Source of the DNA: Paludibacteraceae bacterium
GTDB taxonomy: Bacteria; Bacteroidota; Bacteroidia; Bacteroidales; Paludibacteraceae
Direction of reading: 5' to 3'
DNA: 35,153 nt
Assembly: GCA_024401475.1 (NCBI GenBank)
Contig: JAKSKZ010000037.1
Span: 1 to 35,153 of the forward strand
Below the pieces are notes generated by a model. The model did no database searches. It worked only from the letters and a program-made list of their open reading frames with translations, and was not told where the DNA came from. Numbering within the stretch: position 1 is the first letter of the stretch; each line of letters begins with the position of its first letter. Position numbers and translations under genes: made by a program. Below, one piece after another: positions 24,984 through 33,364 of the stretch.

Positions 24984-27900
24984 ATGTCGTCTTTTTTCAT
25001 CGCAATCTATAGATTTTTCCAAAAGCATTTGGGGATTCTATACACCTGCATGTTTCTGCTCTTTATCCTAATGGGCTATTTCGCCCTCAAAGTCAATTAC
25101 GAAGAGGATATCACTAAATTCATTCCTAATTCAGCCGAATCGAACAGAATCAACGCAGTCTTCCAAAATTTAAAAGTAAAAGACAAACTAATCGTCATCG
25201 TCTCTTCCGAAGAGGCCGACAAAGAAACAATAACAGAAACAGGCGACATTATCGCAGCTCGCATAGACTCCGCCATCGGTCGTACGCACATCAACCAAAT
25301 CACATCTAAAATCGATGGAGAGAAGATGCTAAGCGTGACGGATTTCATCTACGACAACCTTCCTATCTTTCTTGACTCGACCGATTTTTCTAAAATCGAT
25401 TCAGCCACAACGCTTTCCGCACTGAAACATAAGATGCAGAAGAACTATGAGAACCTCGCATCTCCAATCGGACTGTTCTCCAAAAATTTTATTTTCCGCG
25501 ACCCGCTCGGATTGGGCAACGCCCCTATGGGACGACTGCGCACTATGCAGATGAGCGGCAACTATCAAGTTGAAAATGAACATATTTTCGCTCAAGACGG
25601 AAAATCGATGATGATTTTCATCGAGCCTCGCTATCCGGCTGGCAACACTACTGAAAACGCAAAATTGGTAGACGCCATCGAAGATTGCCTACAACGCACA
25701 TCATTAGAAAGACCTAACATCTCTTCCGAATATTTCGGCGGCCCTGCCGTTGCCGTTTACAACTCCAGACAGATAAAGCATGATACTATGCTCACGTTAG
25801 GTATTGCGTTGGCTATCATCAGCGTGGTGATTGTCCTATCGTTCAGAAACAAGCTTTCCCTACTGCTCATCATGCTCCCTGTCTTGTTCGGTGGACTATT
25901 TGCACTCTCCATCCTAAACTTCATCAAAGGGGAAATATCACTCATTGCCATAGGTGCCGGCTCTGCCATCTTTGGTGTGGTGCTCAGCTACTCCATACAT
26001 GTCGTGGCTCACCGTGAACACACCAAGAACAGTGAGGAAATTATCAAAGAGATGGTCGAACCTCTCACCATCGGTAGTTTCACCACCATCGGAGCTTTCT
26101 TCAGTTTAGTATTCACCCAATCGGAAGTTCTGCAAGATTTCGGTTGGTTCGCCTCCTTGACAATCATCGGCACAACGATTTTTTGCCTCATATTTCTTCC
26201 ACACCTTCTCGTAGGCGATGGATCCATCAAACCTAACGCCTTTTTGAAAGCAGTTGAAAAACTAAACGCCTACCCTTACGAAAAGAGCAAATGGTTGGTG
26301 GCAAGCATTCTCATCATGTCGGCAATCGGACTATACTTCTCCAACGACGTGAACTTCAACGCCGATATGAATTCCCTCAGTTTCCAACCTGCACATCTCA
26401 GAGCAACAGAGGTCAAGTTAGACGAAACCTTCCAAAAGGATTACAAAAACATCTACTTCATCGCTACCGGCGACAATGAAGAGGAGGCTCTTCAATCCTA
26501 CCAATCAATGAACAAGAAAATTGATTCGTTACAAAAGATGGGGGCCATCGCTGAATATGCAACAGGCGAAAGCCTATTGTTTCCGCCCAAGGAACAAAAA
26601 GCGAGAATTGATCGATGGAACAACTATTGGAATGAGGAGAAAAAAGCAGAGCTGAAACAAAACTTCCCAAAGGCTTGTGCCGACTATCCGTTCGCCGACG
26701 ATAGTTTTGATGAATTTTGGGCAGCCCTCGATAAAAAATATAGCAGCATCGACTACGAAGGTGCTTCCGACTCCACAAAAATCTATTCCGACTGGATTAC
26801 CAAAGAGGCTGACGTAACAATGGCCATCAGTCAAATCAGACTAAAGGAGGAAGACAAGGCAATGATCTATGCAAATTTCCAAGACGATGCCAACATCGTC
26901 ATTTTGGACAAGCCATTTTTTGCATCCAACTTTGTCAGTTCCATCAAAGACGATTTCTACTTCGTCCTATTTGTCTCTTCGTTCATCGTGTTCTTCGCCT
27001 TGCTCATATCGTACGGACGATTAGAACTCGCCTTGCTCTCTTTCACGCCAATGGCTCTCAGCTGGTTTATCATTCTTGGGCTGATGGCTCTATTCGGCAT
27101 TGAATTCAACATTGTCAACATCATCATCTCAACATTCATTTTCGGTATCGGAGACGATTTCAGCATCTTCATCTCAGACGGTTTGCTCTACGAATATCGA
27201 ACAGGCAAGAAGATGTTTGCCGCCCACAAGACGGCCATTTTCTATTCAGCCTTCACCACCATCGTCGGCATGGGAGCCTTGGCATTCGCCAAACATCCAG
27301 CCTTGCAATCGGTCTCCTTCACATCCATCATCGGAATGTTTGCCGTGCTGCTGATTGCCTACACCATCCAGCCGCTCATCTTCGACTTTTTTGTTACAAG
27401 CCGAACAAAGAAAGGACAAGCACCTTGGACTATATTCAGTCTTGCCCACTTCATTTTCATATTCGGATCATTCGCACTGCTGACCATATTAGCCACCATC
27501 TATGCCTCGCTATTACACCTTGTCCCTATCAACAAGGATAAAAAAGATTACCACATCCATTGGTTAATCTGCAAGTTGGTGCGTTACATCATGTTCATCT
27601 CGCGTACACTATTGAAAGAGGACTACATAGACGTGGACGAATCGCAATTTGACCGTCCTTCGATGATCATCAGCAACCATCAATCCATGATAGATATTCT
27701 TCAAATTCTTGCCCTTACACCTAAGGTCATCATGATTACAAAGAATTGGGTATGGAACTCACCACTCATGGGTCGCTTGGTCAGAATGGCAGGATTCTTC
27801 AACATTAGCGAGGGATACGAAGATCCAAACAACGAGTTGCCTACGCTTTTGAAGAAAGGCTACTCCATCGCCATCTTCCCTGAAGGTATCCGTACAGAAG

Positions 27901-28832
27901 ATGATGAATTAAAACGCTTTCACAAAGGTGCCTTCTTCTTGGCAGAAAAACTCAATTTGGACATTCTGCCCATTGTCATGACCGGTAACGGGCAATGTTT
28001 GAAAAAGCATGACTTGATGCTCAATCGAGGTACAATCTCCCTTAAGATGCTTCCAAGAATCGAGGCTAACGACACTACGTGGGGAACAACTTACCAAGAA
28101 CGCCAGAAAAACATTTCTCGCTACTTCAAGCAGGAATACGAAAACGAGATGCTCAAAAATCGCAATCTGATCGAAAACGAGCATTACTACCACATCCTCA
28201 CACGTAACTTCATCTTCAAAGGCCCTGTTACGGAATGGTATATGAGAACAAAGGTCAAGATGGAGCACAACTATCGACTCTTCAACGAGATCATCCCTAA
28301 AAAAGCACGCATCACAGATATCGGATGCGGCTACGGGTTCCTTCCTTACATGCTATCCTTCGTGGAGAAAGGGCGCCAAGTAACGGGAATCGATTACGAC
28401 GAAGAGAAAATCGAAGTCGCCAACAACAGCTTCTCTAAAAACGAAAGATTGAATTTCTTGGCTGCGGATGTCATCGCTCAACCAATGCCCGAAAGCGACG
28501 TCTTCGTCATGAACGACATGCTTCACTACATGCCTTACGACAAGCAAGAAAAACTCATCGAAAACTGTATGAGCCAACTTGCCAATGACGGATTCATCAT
28601 CATTCGAGACGGCGACAGCGACAAACAAGAGAAGCACGGTGTAACCAAGATGACGGAAGTATTCTCCACAAAGATTTTCAAATTCAACAAAACGGCCGGT
28701 TCTCTTTTCTTCACATCAAAAGGAAGAATTGGAGAAATTGCAGAAAAGAATGGCTTTTCTATGGAGACAATGGACAACGACCACTACACCTCCAACACTA
28801 TTTTCATACTAAAGAAAAAAACAAATCAATAA
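24984..28832 (+). CDS. Trifunctional fusion: RND/MMPL-like exporter, PlsC acyltransferase, SAM methyltransferase
   Basis: The 1282-aa product has three parts. Residues about 1-830 are an RND/MMPL-like exporter: a first helix near 15-35, a porter domain, helices near 265-400, a second porter domain and helices near 655-830, with GIGDDFSIFISDGLLYEYRTGKK as a typical RND segment. Residues about 860-1050 are a PlsC-type acyltransferase with NHQSMID (from 898) and FPEGIR (from 965), so the catalytic His and Asp are present. Residues about 1090-1282 are a class I methyltransferase with DIGCGYG (1112-1118), GIDYDEEKI and a MNDMLHYM loop. All three look intact. This suggests making, methylating and moving an acylated lipid at the inner membrane. 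Comparable separate functions occur in aryl polyene/flexirubin clusters, but no ketosynthase is near. MATE follows after 6 bp. Confidence 0.88.
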   Translation: MSSFFIAIYRFFQKHLGILYTCMFLLFILMGYFALKVNYEEDITKFIPNSAESNRINAVFQNLKVKDKLIVIVSSEEADKETITETGDIIAARIDSAIGRTHINQITSKIDGEKMLSVTDFIYDNLPIFLDSTDFSKIDSATTLSALKHKMQKNYENLASPIGLFSKNFIFRDPLGLGNAPMGRLRTMQMSGNYQVENEHIFAQDGKSMMIFIEPRYPAGNTTENAKLVDAIEDCLQRTSLERPNISSEYFGGPAVAVYNSRQIKHDTMLTLGIALAIISVVIVLSFRNKLSLLLIMLPVLFGGLFALSILNFIKGEISLIAIGAGSAIFGVVLSYSIHVVAHREHTKNSEEIIKEMVEPLTIGSFTTIGAFFSLVFTQSEVLQDFGWFASLTIIGTTIFCLIFLPHLLVGDGSIKPNAFLKAVEKLNAYPYEKSKWLVASILIMSAIGLYFSNDVNFNADMNSLSFQPAHLRATEVKLDETFQKDYKNIYFIATGDNEEEALQSYQSMNKKIDSLQKMGAIAEYATGESLLFPPKEQKARIDRWNNYWNEEKKAELKQNFPKACADYPFADDSFDEFWAALDKKYSSIDYEGASDSTKIYSDWITKEADVTMAISQIRLKEEDKAMIYANFQDDANIVILDKPFFASNFVSSIKDDFYFVLFVSSFIVFFALLISYGRLELALLSFTPMALSWFIILGLMALFGIEFNIVNIIISTFIFGIGDDFSIFISDGLLYEYRTGKKMFAAHKTAIFYSAFTTIVGMGALAFAKHPALQSVSFTSIIGMFAVLLIAYTIQPLIFDFFVTSRTKKGQAPWTIFSLAHFIFIFGSFALLTILATIYASLLHLVPINKDKKDYHIHWLICKLVRYIMFISRTLLKEDYIDVDESQFDRPSMIISNHQSMIDILQILALTPKVIMITKNWVWNSPLMGRLVRMAGFFNISEGYEDPNNELPTLLKKGYSIAIFPEGIRTEDDELKRFHKGAFFLAEKLNLDILPIVMTGNGQCLKKHDLMLNRGTISLKMLPRIEANDTTWGTTYQERQKNISRYFKQEYENEMLKNRNLIENEHYYHILTRNFIFKGPVTEWYMRTKVKMEHNYRLFNEIIPKKARITDIGCGYGFLPYMLSFVEKGRQVTGIDYDEEKIEVANNSFSKNERLNFLAADVIAQPMPESDVFVMNDMLHYMPYDKQEKLIENCMSQLANDGFIIIRDGDSDKQEKHGVTKMTEVFSTKIFKFNKTAGSLFFTSKGRIGEIAEKNGFSMETMDNDHYTSNTIFILKKKTNQ

Positions 28833-28838
28833 AAGAAA

Positions 28839-30185
28839 ATGAATGACAAGAATTCACCTGCCATTTTAGGAACAGGCAACATCAAACGATTGTTGTTTGA
28901 ATACTCAGGACCCGCCATCGTAGCCATGATGGCATCTTCGCTCTACAACATTATAGACCGAATTTTCATCGGCAAAGGAGTGGGTGCACTCGCCATTTCC
29001 GGACTTGCTCTAACATTCCCACTAATGAACCTTGCCGCAGCCTTCGGAGCCATGATTGGAGCAGGAGGCTCCGCTTTGGTATCCATCAAATTAGGACAAA
29101 AAGACGAAAAAAGTGCCGAAATGGTTTTAGGTAACGTTTTCACACTCAACATCATACTCGGAATCGTATTTATGGCATTAGGCCTCTATTTCTTGGACGA
29201 GATTCTATATGTATTCGGTGCCAGCGAAAACACGTTGCCTTACGCTCGCGACTTCATGCAAGTAATCCTTCTCGGAAATGTGGTGACGCACCTCTATTTA
29301 GGACTGAACAATGTCATGCGTTCTGCGGGCAATCCAAAAAAGGCTATGATAACGACACTTCTGACGGTTGTTGTCAACCTTATCCTCGCCCCAATCTTCA
29401 TCTTCTATTTTGGATGGGGCATTCGAGGAGCCGCTTTAGCCACCGTTCTTGCTCAAGTATCTGCCCTCATATTCGTTCTTGTCCACTTTGCAGACAAGCG
29501 AAACTTTCTTCACTTCAAGGCAGGTATCTATCGATTGAAAAAGCGCATCGTTGGAGGTATCTTCTCCATCGGCATGGCTCCTTTCGTGATGCACGCTTGC
29601 TCTTGCCTCATCGTCATCCTCATCAACAACGCTCTACAAAGCCATGGCGGAGATTTGGCCATCGGAGCCTACGGCATCATCAATGGTGTAATTATGCTTT
29701 TCGTCATGCTCGTAATGGGATTCAACCAAGGCATGCAACCCATTGCAGGCTATAACTTTGGAGCCAACCTGCAGTCGCGCGTTAGAGAAGTGCTAAAACT
29801 CACCATCGCTTGTGCCACAGCAGTAACAACAGGAGCCTTCCTGCTCGGAGAGTTACTGCCCTATCAAATCGCAAGCCTCTTTACTGACGACCAAGAACTG
29901 ATTGAAATATCGGCCCGAGGTATGCGTATCGTCGTCTCAGTCTTCCCTATCGTAGGTATTCAGATGGTGGTGACCAATTTCTTCCAATCTATAGGAAGAG
30001 CTCATTGGGCTATCTTCCACTCGGCATCCAGACAACTACTATTCCTCCTACCTCTATTGATAATTCTGCCCCAATACTTCGATACAGACGGTATTTGGCT
30101 CAGCATGCCGATTTCCGATGCTTTGGCTACTGTCATCGCTTGCGGAATGCTCTATGTGGAATTTAAAAGGAAGAAAAACGAATAA
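28839..30185 (+). CDS. MATE family multidrug/organic cation efflux transporter
   Basis: The 448-aa membrane protein has about 12 helices and MATE features: FEYSGPAIVAMMASSLYNIIDRIFIGKGVGALAISGLALTFP near the start, GAMIGAGGSALVS, GLNNVMRSAGNPKKAM, and MGFNQGMQPIAGYNFGA in the second half. It exchanges cations for drugs or metabolites across the inner membrane. It begins 6 bp after the trifunctional RND fusion and is followed 17 bp later by a kinase-like gene, so the three probably form one operon. Confidence 0.93.
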   Translation: MNDKNSPAILGTGNIKRLLFEYSGPAIVAMMASSLYNIIDRIFIGKGVGALAISGLALTFPLMNLAAAFGAMIGAGGSALVSIKLGQKDEKSAEMVLGNVFTLNIILGIVFMALGLYFLDEILYVFGASENTLPYARDFMQVILLGNVVTHLYLGLNNVMRSAGNPKKAMITTLLTVVVNLILAPIFIFYFGWGIRGAALATVLAQVSALIFVLVHFADKRNFLHFKAGIYRLKKRIVGGIFSIGMAPFVMHACSCLIVILINNALQSHGGDLAIGAYGIINGVIMLFVMLVMGFNQGMQPIAGYNFGANLQSRVREVLKLTIACATAVTTGAFLLGELLPYQIASLFTDDQELIEISARGMRIVVSVFPIVGIQMVVTNFFQSIGRAHWAIFHSASRQLLFLLPLLIILPQYFDTDGIWLSMPISDALATVIACGMLYVEFKRKKNE

Positions 30186-30202
30186 TTAAATCAAGGAATC
30201 AT

Positions 30203-30841
30203 ATGGAAAACAAGAATATAATCATCAGCATAGGCCGACAATTCGGTGCCGGAGGAAGAAGCATTGGCAAGGCATTGGCAGAAGCCTTGCACTTCGATTA
30301 CTACGACAACGAACTTATCACTCTCACGGCAAAGGAGTGTGGACTCGATCCTGAATTTTTCAAGAAGGCAGATGAAAAGTCGGAGAAGAATTTCTTCTTG
30401 CAACAAATCGAAGAGTACATCTCAGGCGGATTTTTCACCAACAGTCTTTTGTCCAACGACCAACTCTTCAAACTACAATCCGACACAATTCGCAAATTGG
30501 CAAGCGAAAAATCATGTGTCATCGTCGGCCGCTGTTCCGACTACGTATTGAGAGATAATCCTCACTGCATCAGCATCTTCCTCCATTCGTCTGAAGAGGA
30601 CCGCATTCAACGCATCAAAAAACGCATGGACATAGAGAGCGACGAAAAGATTTTGGAAATGATGAAATTGGCCGACAAACGCCGTGCCAACTACTACAAC
30701 TTCTACTCCAACAAAACATGGGGTATGTCATCAACCTATACCCTATCGATAGATGTTTCCTCTTTAGGAGAGAAACAAACACTTGACTTTCTGCTAAATT
30801 TCATCAAGCAAAAAGCAAAACAGTTAGGAATAGAACTCTAA
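30203..30841 (+). CDS. Cytidylate kinase-like family protein
   Basis: The 212-aa product has an N-terminal P-loop region (IIISIGRQFGAGGRSIGKALAEAL) and the YYDNELI, VGRCSDYVL and RIQRIKKRMD segments of the cytidylate kinase-like family, which differs from true Cmk by sequence and context. It is a probable nucleotide or small-molecule kinase of unknown substrate. It is the last gene of the run starting with the RND fusion and ends 110 bp before the tRNA. Confidence 0.88.
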   Translation: MENKNIIISIGRQFGAGGRSIGKALAEALHFDYYDNELITLTAKECGLDPEFFKKADEKSEKNFFLQQIEEYISGGFFTNSLLSNDQLFKLQSDTIRKLASEKSCVIVGRCSDYVLRDNPHCISIFLHSSEEDRIQRIKKRMDIESDEKILEMMKLADKRRANYYNFYSNKTWGMSSTYTLSIDVSSLGEKQTLDFLLNFIKQKAKQLGIEL

Positions 30842-30932
30842 AAGGAAGATCATTACAAGATATCATGGATAAGAAATGCAGTATTCATGCTTATCGGCCT
30901 CAAAAGATGGCATTGATTCCATAATTAAATTG

Positions 30933-30940
30933 TATATTTG
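30933..30940 (+). promoter_or_regulatory. -7 box of the tRNA-Arg promoter
   Basis: TATATTTG matches TAnnTTTG and ends 10 bp before the mature tRNA 5' end, so the precursor would have only a few extra 5' nucleotides. Confidence 0.6.
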
Positions 30941-30950
30941 CAATACAAAA

Positions 30951-31024
30951 GGCTCCGTAGTTCAGCTGTATAGAATGTCAGATTCCGGTTCTGAAGATCG
31001 CGGGTTAGAATCCCGCCGGAGTCA
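30951..31024 (+). tRNA. tRNA-Arg (anticodon CCG)
   Basis: The cloverleaf is complete. The acceptor stem GGCTCCG pairs with CGGAGTC (one G-U), the anticodon stem TCAGA pairs with TCTGA around the loop TTCCGGT (anticodon 30985-30987), and the T stem GCGGG pairs with CCCGC. The discriminator is A and CCA is not encoded. Two normally invariant bases differ: position 19 in the D loop is T (30969) instead of G, and position 56 in the T loop is A (31007) instead of C. The changes restore a Watson-Crick partner (U19-A56). The gene lies at the left edge of an integrase-bearing element and was probably its attachment target. Confidence 0.93.
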
Positions 31025-31030
31025 CAAAAA

Positions 31031-31072
31031 AAAGGAAATCAATAAGTTAAATTGATTTCCTTTCCTTTTTTT
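31031..31072 (+). terminator. Intrinsic terminator after tRNA-Arg
   Basis: A perfect 13-bp stem AAAGGAAATCAAT/ATTGATTTCCTTT with a 7-nt loop is followed by CC and seven T. It begins 6 bp after the discriminator base and separates the tRNA from the integrase. Confidence 0.88.
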
Positions 31073-31147
31073 AGACAAAACGGGACAAATCCGAGACACT
31101 GATTTTTTGATGGTTGGTTACCAAATGGTAGCTAAGCATAAAAAAAA

Positions 31148-32314
31148 ATGTCACAAATCAAGAAAAATGAAGTTAGGGAATTCCGCAATTACGAATTTTA
31201 CCCCGCAGTATTAAGAGAAACCACTTCTACCTGGTATATCGAATATTATGTTCAAAACCCTACTACGGGAGGGATGGAACGTAAAAGAATCAAAGTGAAT
31301 AAAATCAAGAAGCGTTACACGAAAGTCGGAGAGGCAAGGAAGCACATCTCAGAAATGATATTGGCTCTGAATGAAAAGCTCAGAAACGGATGGAACCCCT
31401 TCTTCGAGGGAGAAGATGCAAGGCTTTACACAAAACTTTCGGATGTGGTAGAAATTTATCTGAAGGAAAAAGGGAAAGAGCTTCGCCCTGATAGTATGAG
31501 ATGTTATTCTTCGTCTTGCTCTATGTTAATGGCTTGGGTTGCTCGTAAGAATTCAGATCTATTTTTTTCTCTCTTCAATCATTCTTATGCTGTTCGATTT
31601 ATGGATTACATCTACAACGAAAGAAACGTTTCTGCAAGATCTTATAACAACTACTTGAAATTGCTCCGTGTGTTGTTTGATTGGGGAGTTGGTAAAGGTT
31701 ACGCCAAAGAGAATCCATTCTCTACAATAAAAACCAAACGGAAGGAAAAGAAGGAGTGGATTCTCATTGATCAATCAAGCCGCCAACTGATAGCAAAGCA
31801 TCTTGATGGAAAACCATTCTTGCTTGTCTGCATGTTGGTCTATCACTCACTTATCCGACCGAAAGAAATTCGAAATCTAAAAATAGGAGACATCGATCTA
31901 AACCAACATTGTATAAAAGTAAGTGGAGAGATTGCGAAAAACCATAATACTCGGTTTGCCGCCATCTCCCCACAAATAGAGAAATTAATCGATGATCTAA
32001 AAATAATGAAGTGCAATAAGAATTGGTACATCTTTTCTGATCGCGAAACTATGGAACCTGGCACCGTGAAACTCTACGATGCCAAATTCACTAAAGAGTT
32101 TGCAAAACTTAGAAAGGAGATTCGTTTGGATCCGAAGATGCAGCTCTATTCGTTGCGAGACACTGGCATATTCGAAATGCTGAAGAATGGCGTGGATGAT
32201 CTTTCCGTCATGCAGCATGCCGACCACTCCAGCCTTGACATCACCACCATCTATGCCAATCATTACGACCCGAAACTTAATGAACGCATAAGGGAAAAGG
32301 CTCCCGACTTCTGA
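31148..32314 (+). CDS. Tyrosine-type site-specific integrase
   Basis: The 388-aa product has an N-terminal arm-binding region, a SAM-like core-binding domain (about 95-185, KLSDVVEIYLKEKGKELRPDSMRCYSS) and a catalytic domain. Catalytic residues visible are Arg237 (SLIRPKEIRNL), Arg337 (YSLRDTG), His360 (ADHSSLD) and the nucleophile Tyr369 (TTIYANH). The first residue of the H-x-x-R box is Tyr334 instead of His. The gene starts 123 bp after the tRNA-Arg 3' end and points into the element, the usual arrangement for an element inserted in a tRNA 3' end. A palindrome TTGGTTACCAA (31114-31124) just upstream is a candidate control site. Confidence 0.92.
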   Translation: MSQIKKNEVREFRNYEFYPAVLRETTSTWYIEYYVQNPTTGGMERKRIKVNKIKKRYTKVGEARKHISEMILALNEKLRNGWNPFFEGEDARLYTKLSDVVEIYLKEKGKELRPDSMRCYSSSCSMLMAWVARKNSDLFFSLFNHSYAVRFMDYIYNERNVSARSYNNYLKLLRVLFDWGVGKGYAKENPFSTIKTKRKEKKEWILIDQSSRQLIAKHLDGKPFLLVCMLVYHSLIRPKEIRNLKIGDIDLNQHCIKVSGEIAKNHNTRFAAISPQIEKLIDDLKIMKCNKNWYIFSDRETMEPGTVKLYDAKFTKEFAKLRKEIRLDPKMQLYSLRDTGIFEMLKNGVDDLSVMQHADHSSLDITTIYANHYDPKLNERIREKAPDF

Positions 32315-32371
32315 CAAAAAAAGCGACGCCGCTATTTGCTGACGCCACTTGTTAGATATTCGTGGATTTGT

Positions 32372-32836
32372 TTAATCGCCAAATCCATTTCCTATTTCCC
32401 AATGAATGTTTTTTACAAATTCAAAACAGTGACCATTCAGTTTGAACTCATCTATAATACATTGTTTTGCGGCTTCATATTCATCCACCCAAGACCCAAC
32501 CATTATTATGTAATGATTTTTTGATTCACTATAAAAAATCCTTCCTCTTGGCTTATCTTTATAATCACCTATGAATAGATTTATTTTTGATCCATCCTTG
32601 AACTTGTTTTTGTTGTATTCTTTTTTCCATACGTCCTTGTGCAAATCTCTACAAGTCGCCATTCCTCCAAATCCACTTGAAACATAGTTTTTGTCTCCCT
32701 TCTTTGCTTTTACAACCCCGAACAATTCATTTCTTGCAGGTGAATACCAAAATATACCTACACAAGGTTTGTCTTTCGGGTCAAGGCTCTCTGTCATGAG
32801 GCGCATCATTTCGTTTAATTCATCTTCTGTAACCAT
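32372..32836 (-). CDS. Hypothetical protein, 154 aa
   Basis: The start is well supported: an AAGGAGG ribosome-binding site lies a few bases before the ATG at 32836, and a TACCTTTG -7 box (32861-32854) is so close that the leader would be only about 10 nt. The soluble protein contains GIFWYSPARNELFGVVKA, GDYKDKPRGRIFYSE and a C-terminal HWEIGNGFGD. No signal peptide or transmembrane segment is seen. The pattern of a small domain built around a sheet with conserved W and G residues suggests a real family, but no function is assigned. It is convergent with the integrase and separated by 57 bp. Confidence 0.75.
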   Translation of the reverse strand: MVTEDELNEMMRLMTESLDPKDKPCVGIFWYSPARNELFGVVKAKKGDKNYVSSGFGGMATCRDLHKDVWKKEYNKNKFKDGSKINLFIGDYKDKPRGRIFYSESKNHYIIMVGSWVDEYEAAKQCIIDEFKLNGHCFEFVKNIHWEIGNGFGD

Positions 32837-32853
32837 TTTACCTCCTTTTTTTG

Positions 32854-32861
32854 CAAAGGTA
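32854..32861 (-). promoter_or_regulatory. -7 box close to the 154-aa gene
   Basis: TACCTTTG on minus matches TAnnTTTG. It lies only 17 bp upstream of the ATG, predicting an almost leaderless mRNA that still carries AAGGAGG. The -33 element is not clear. Confidence 0.55.
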
Positions 32862-32893
32862 AAAAATAGATTTTTTTTCCTGTCATTTCAAAT

Positions 32894-33364
32894 TCATTTT
32901 CTACCCATTTGGCTTCGGATAGAGAAATAACTGAAAATTATCAAGAGGATTATGATCCAAAGATAGTCTTCCTTTCCGAGTGCTACCTCTTGCGTTTGGG
33001 TGCGGTTTCTATAATCGATCGTGCCAAGCTCTTCTCTTGCCTCCTCCTTTTTTTCGTGTTTGACCTGTAGGGTGGATGTCTCTCTATTCCTGGTTTGCTC
33101 AGAGGCGGTTTCGAAATAGATTTCTTCCTGGTGTGTTATTCGGGCAATGATCGATCCTTCGTCATTGAACTCTTCTTTTTTGATGGTTCGTGATATCAGC
33201 GTTGCCGCCTGTTCCTCCGTGTGTAGAGTATCATTTGAAACCTGGGACTCCAGCTGGAGGGAGTCAGAGCCTAAGACCTCCGTCTTTTCCATCGTCCCAT
33301 CCAACTGAGTGTCAGCTTCGGCCAACCTCTTTTTAGAGGCGCATCCGACGAAGGTTGCGACCAT
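32894..33364 (-). CDS. Small protein with lipobox-like N-terminus and C-terminal membrane helix (possible unimolecular spanin)
   Basis: The 156-aa product starts MVATFVGCASKKR, with a VGC lipobox-like site and Cys8. A hydrophilic, Glu/Lys/Gln-rich middle follows (about 12-130) that could form a coiled coil. The protein ends with a transmembrane helix (about 133-150, YLWIIILLIIFSYFSI) and a short basic tail. An N-terminal lipidation site plus a C-terminal inner-membrane helix is the layout of phage unimolecular spanins. Against this, the N-terminal hydrophobic stretch is very short and lacks the usual basic residues; an in-frame TAG immediately precedes the ATG, so the protein cannot extend upstream. 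It overlaps the end of the transglutaminase-like gene by 32 bp, indicating translational coupling. Confidence 0.6.
   Translation of the reverse strand: MVATFVGCASKKRLAEADTQLDGTMEKTEVLGSDSLQLESQVSNDTLHTEEQAATLISRTIKKEEFNDEGSIIARITHQEEIYFETASEQTRNRETSTLQVKHEKKEEAREELGTIDYRNRTQTQEVALGKEDYLWIIILLIIFSYFSIRSQMGRK

Noticed and set aside
32363..32387. 8-bp inverted repeat TGGATTTG/CAAATCCA at the end of the 154-aa gene
   Set aside because: Mostly inside coding sequence, with the stop codon in the loop and no T-run on either side; probably chance.
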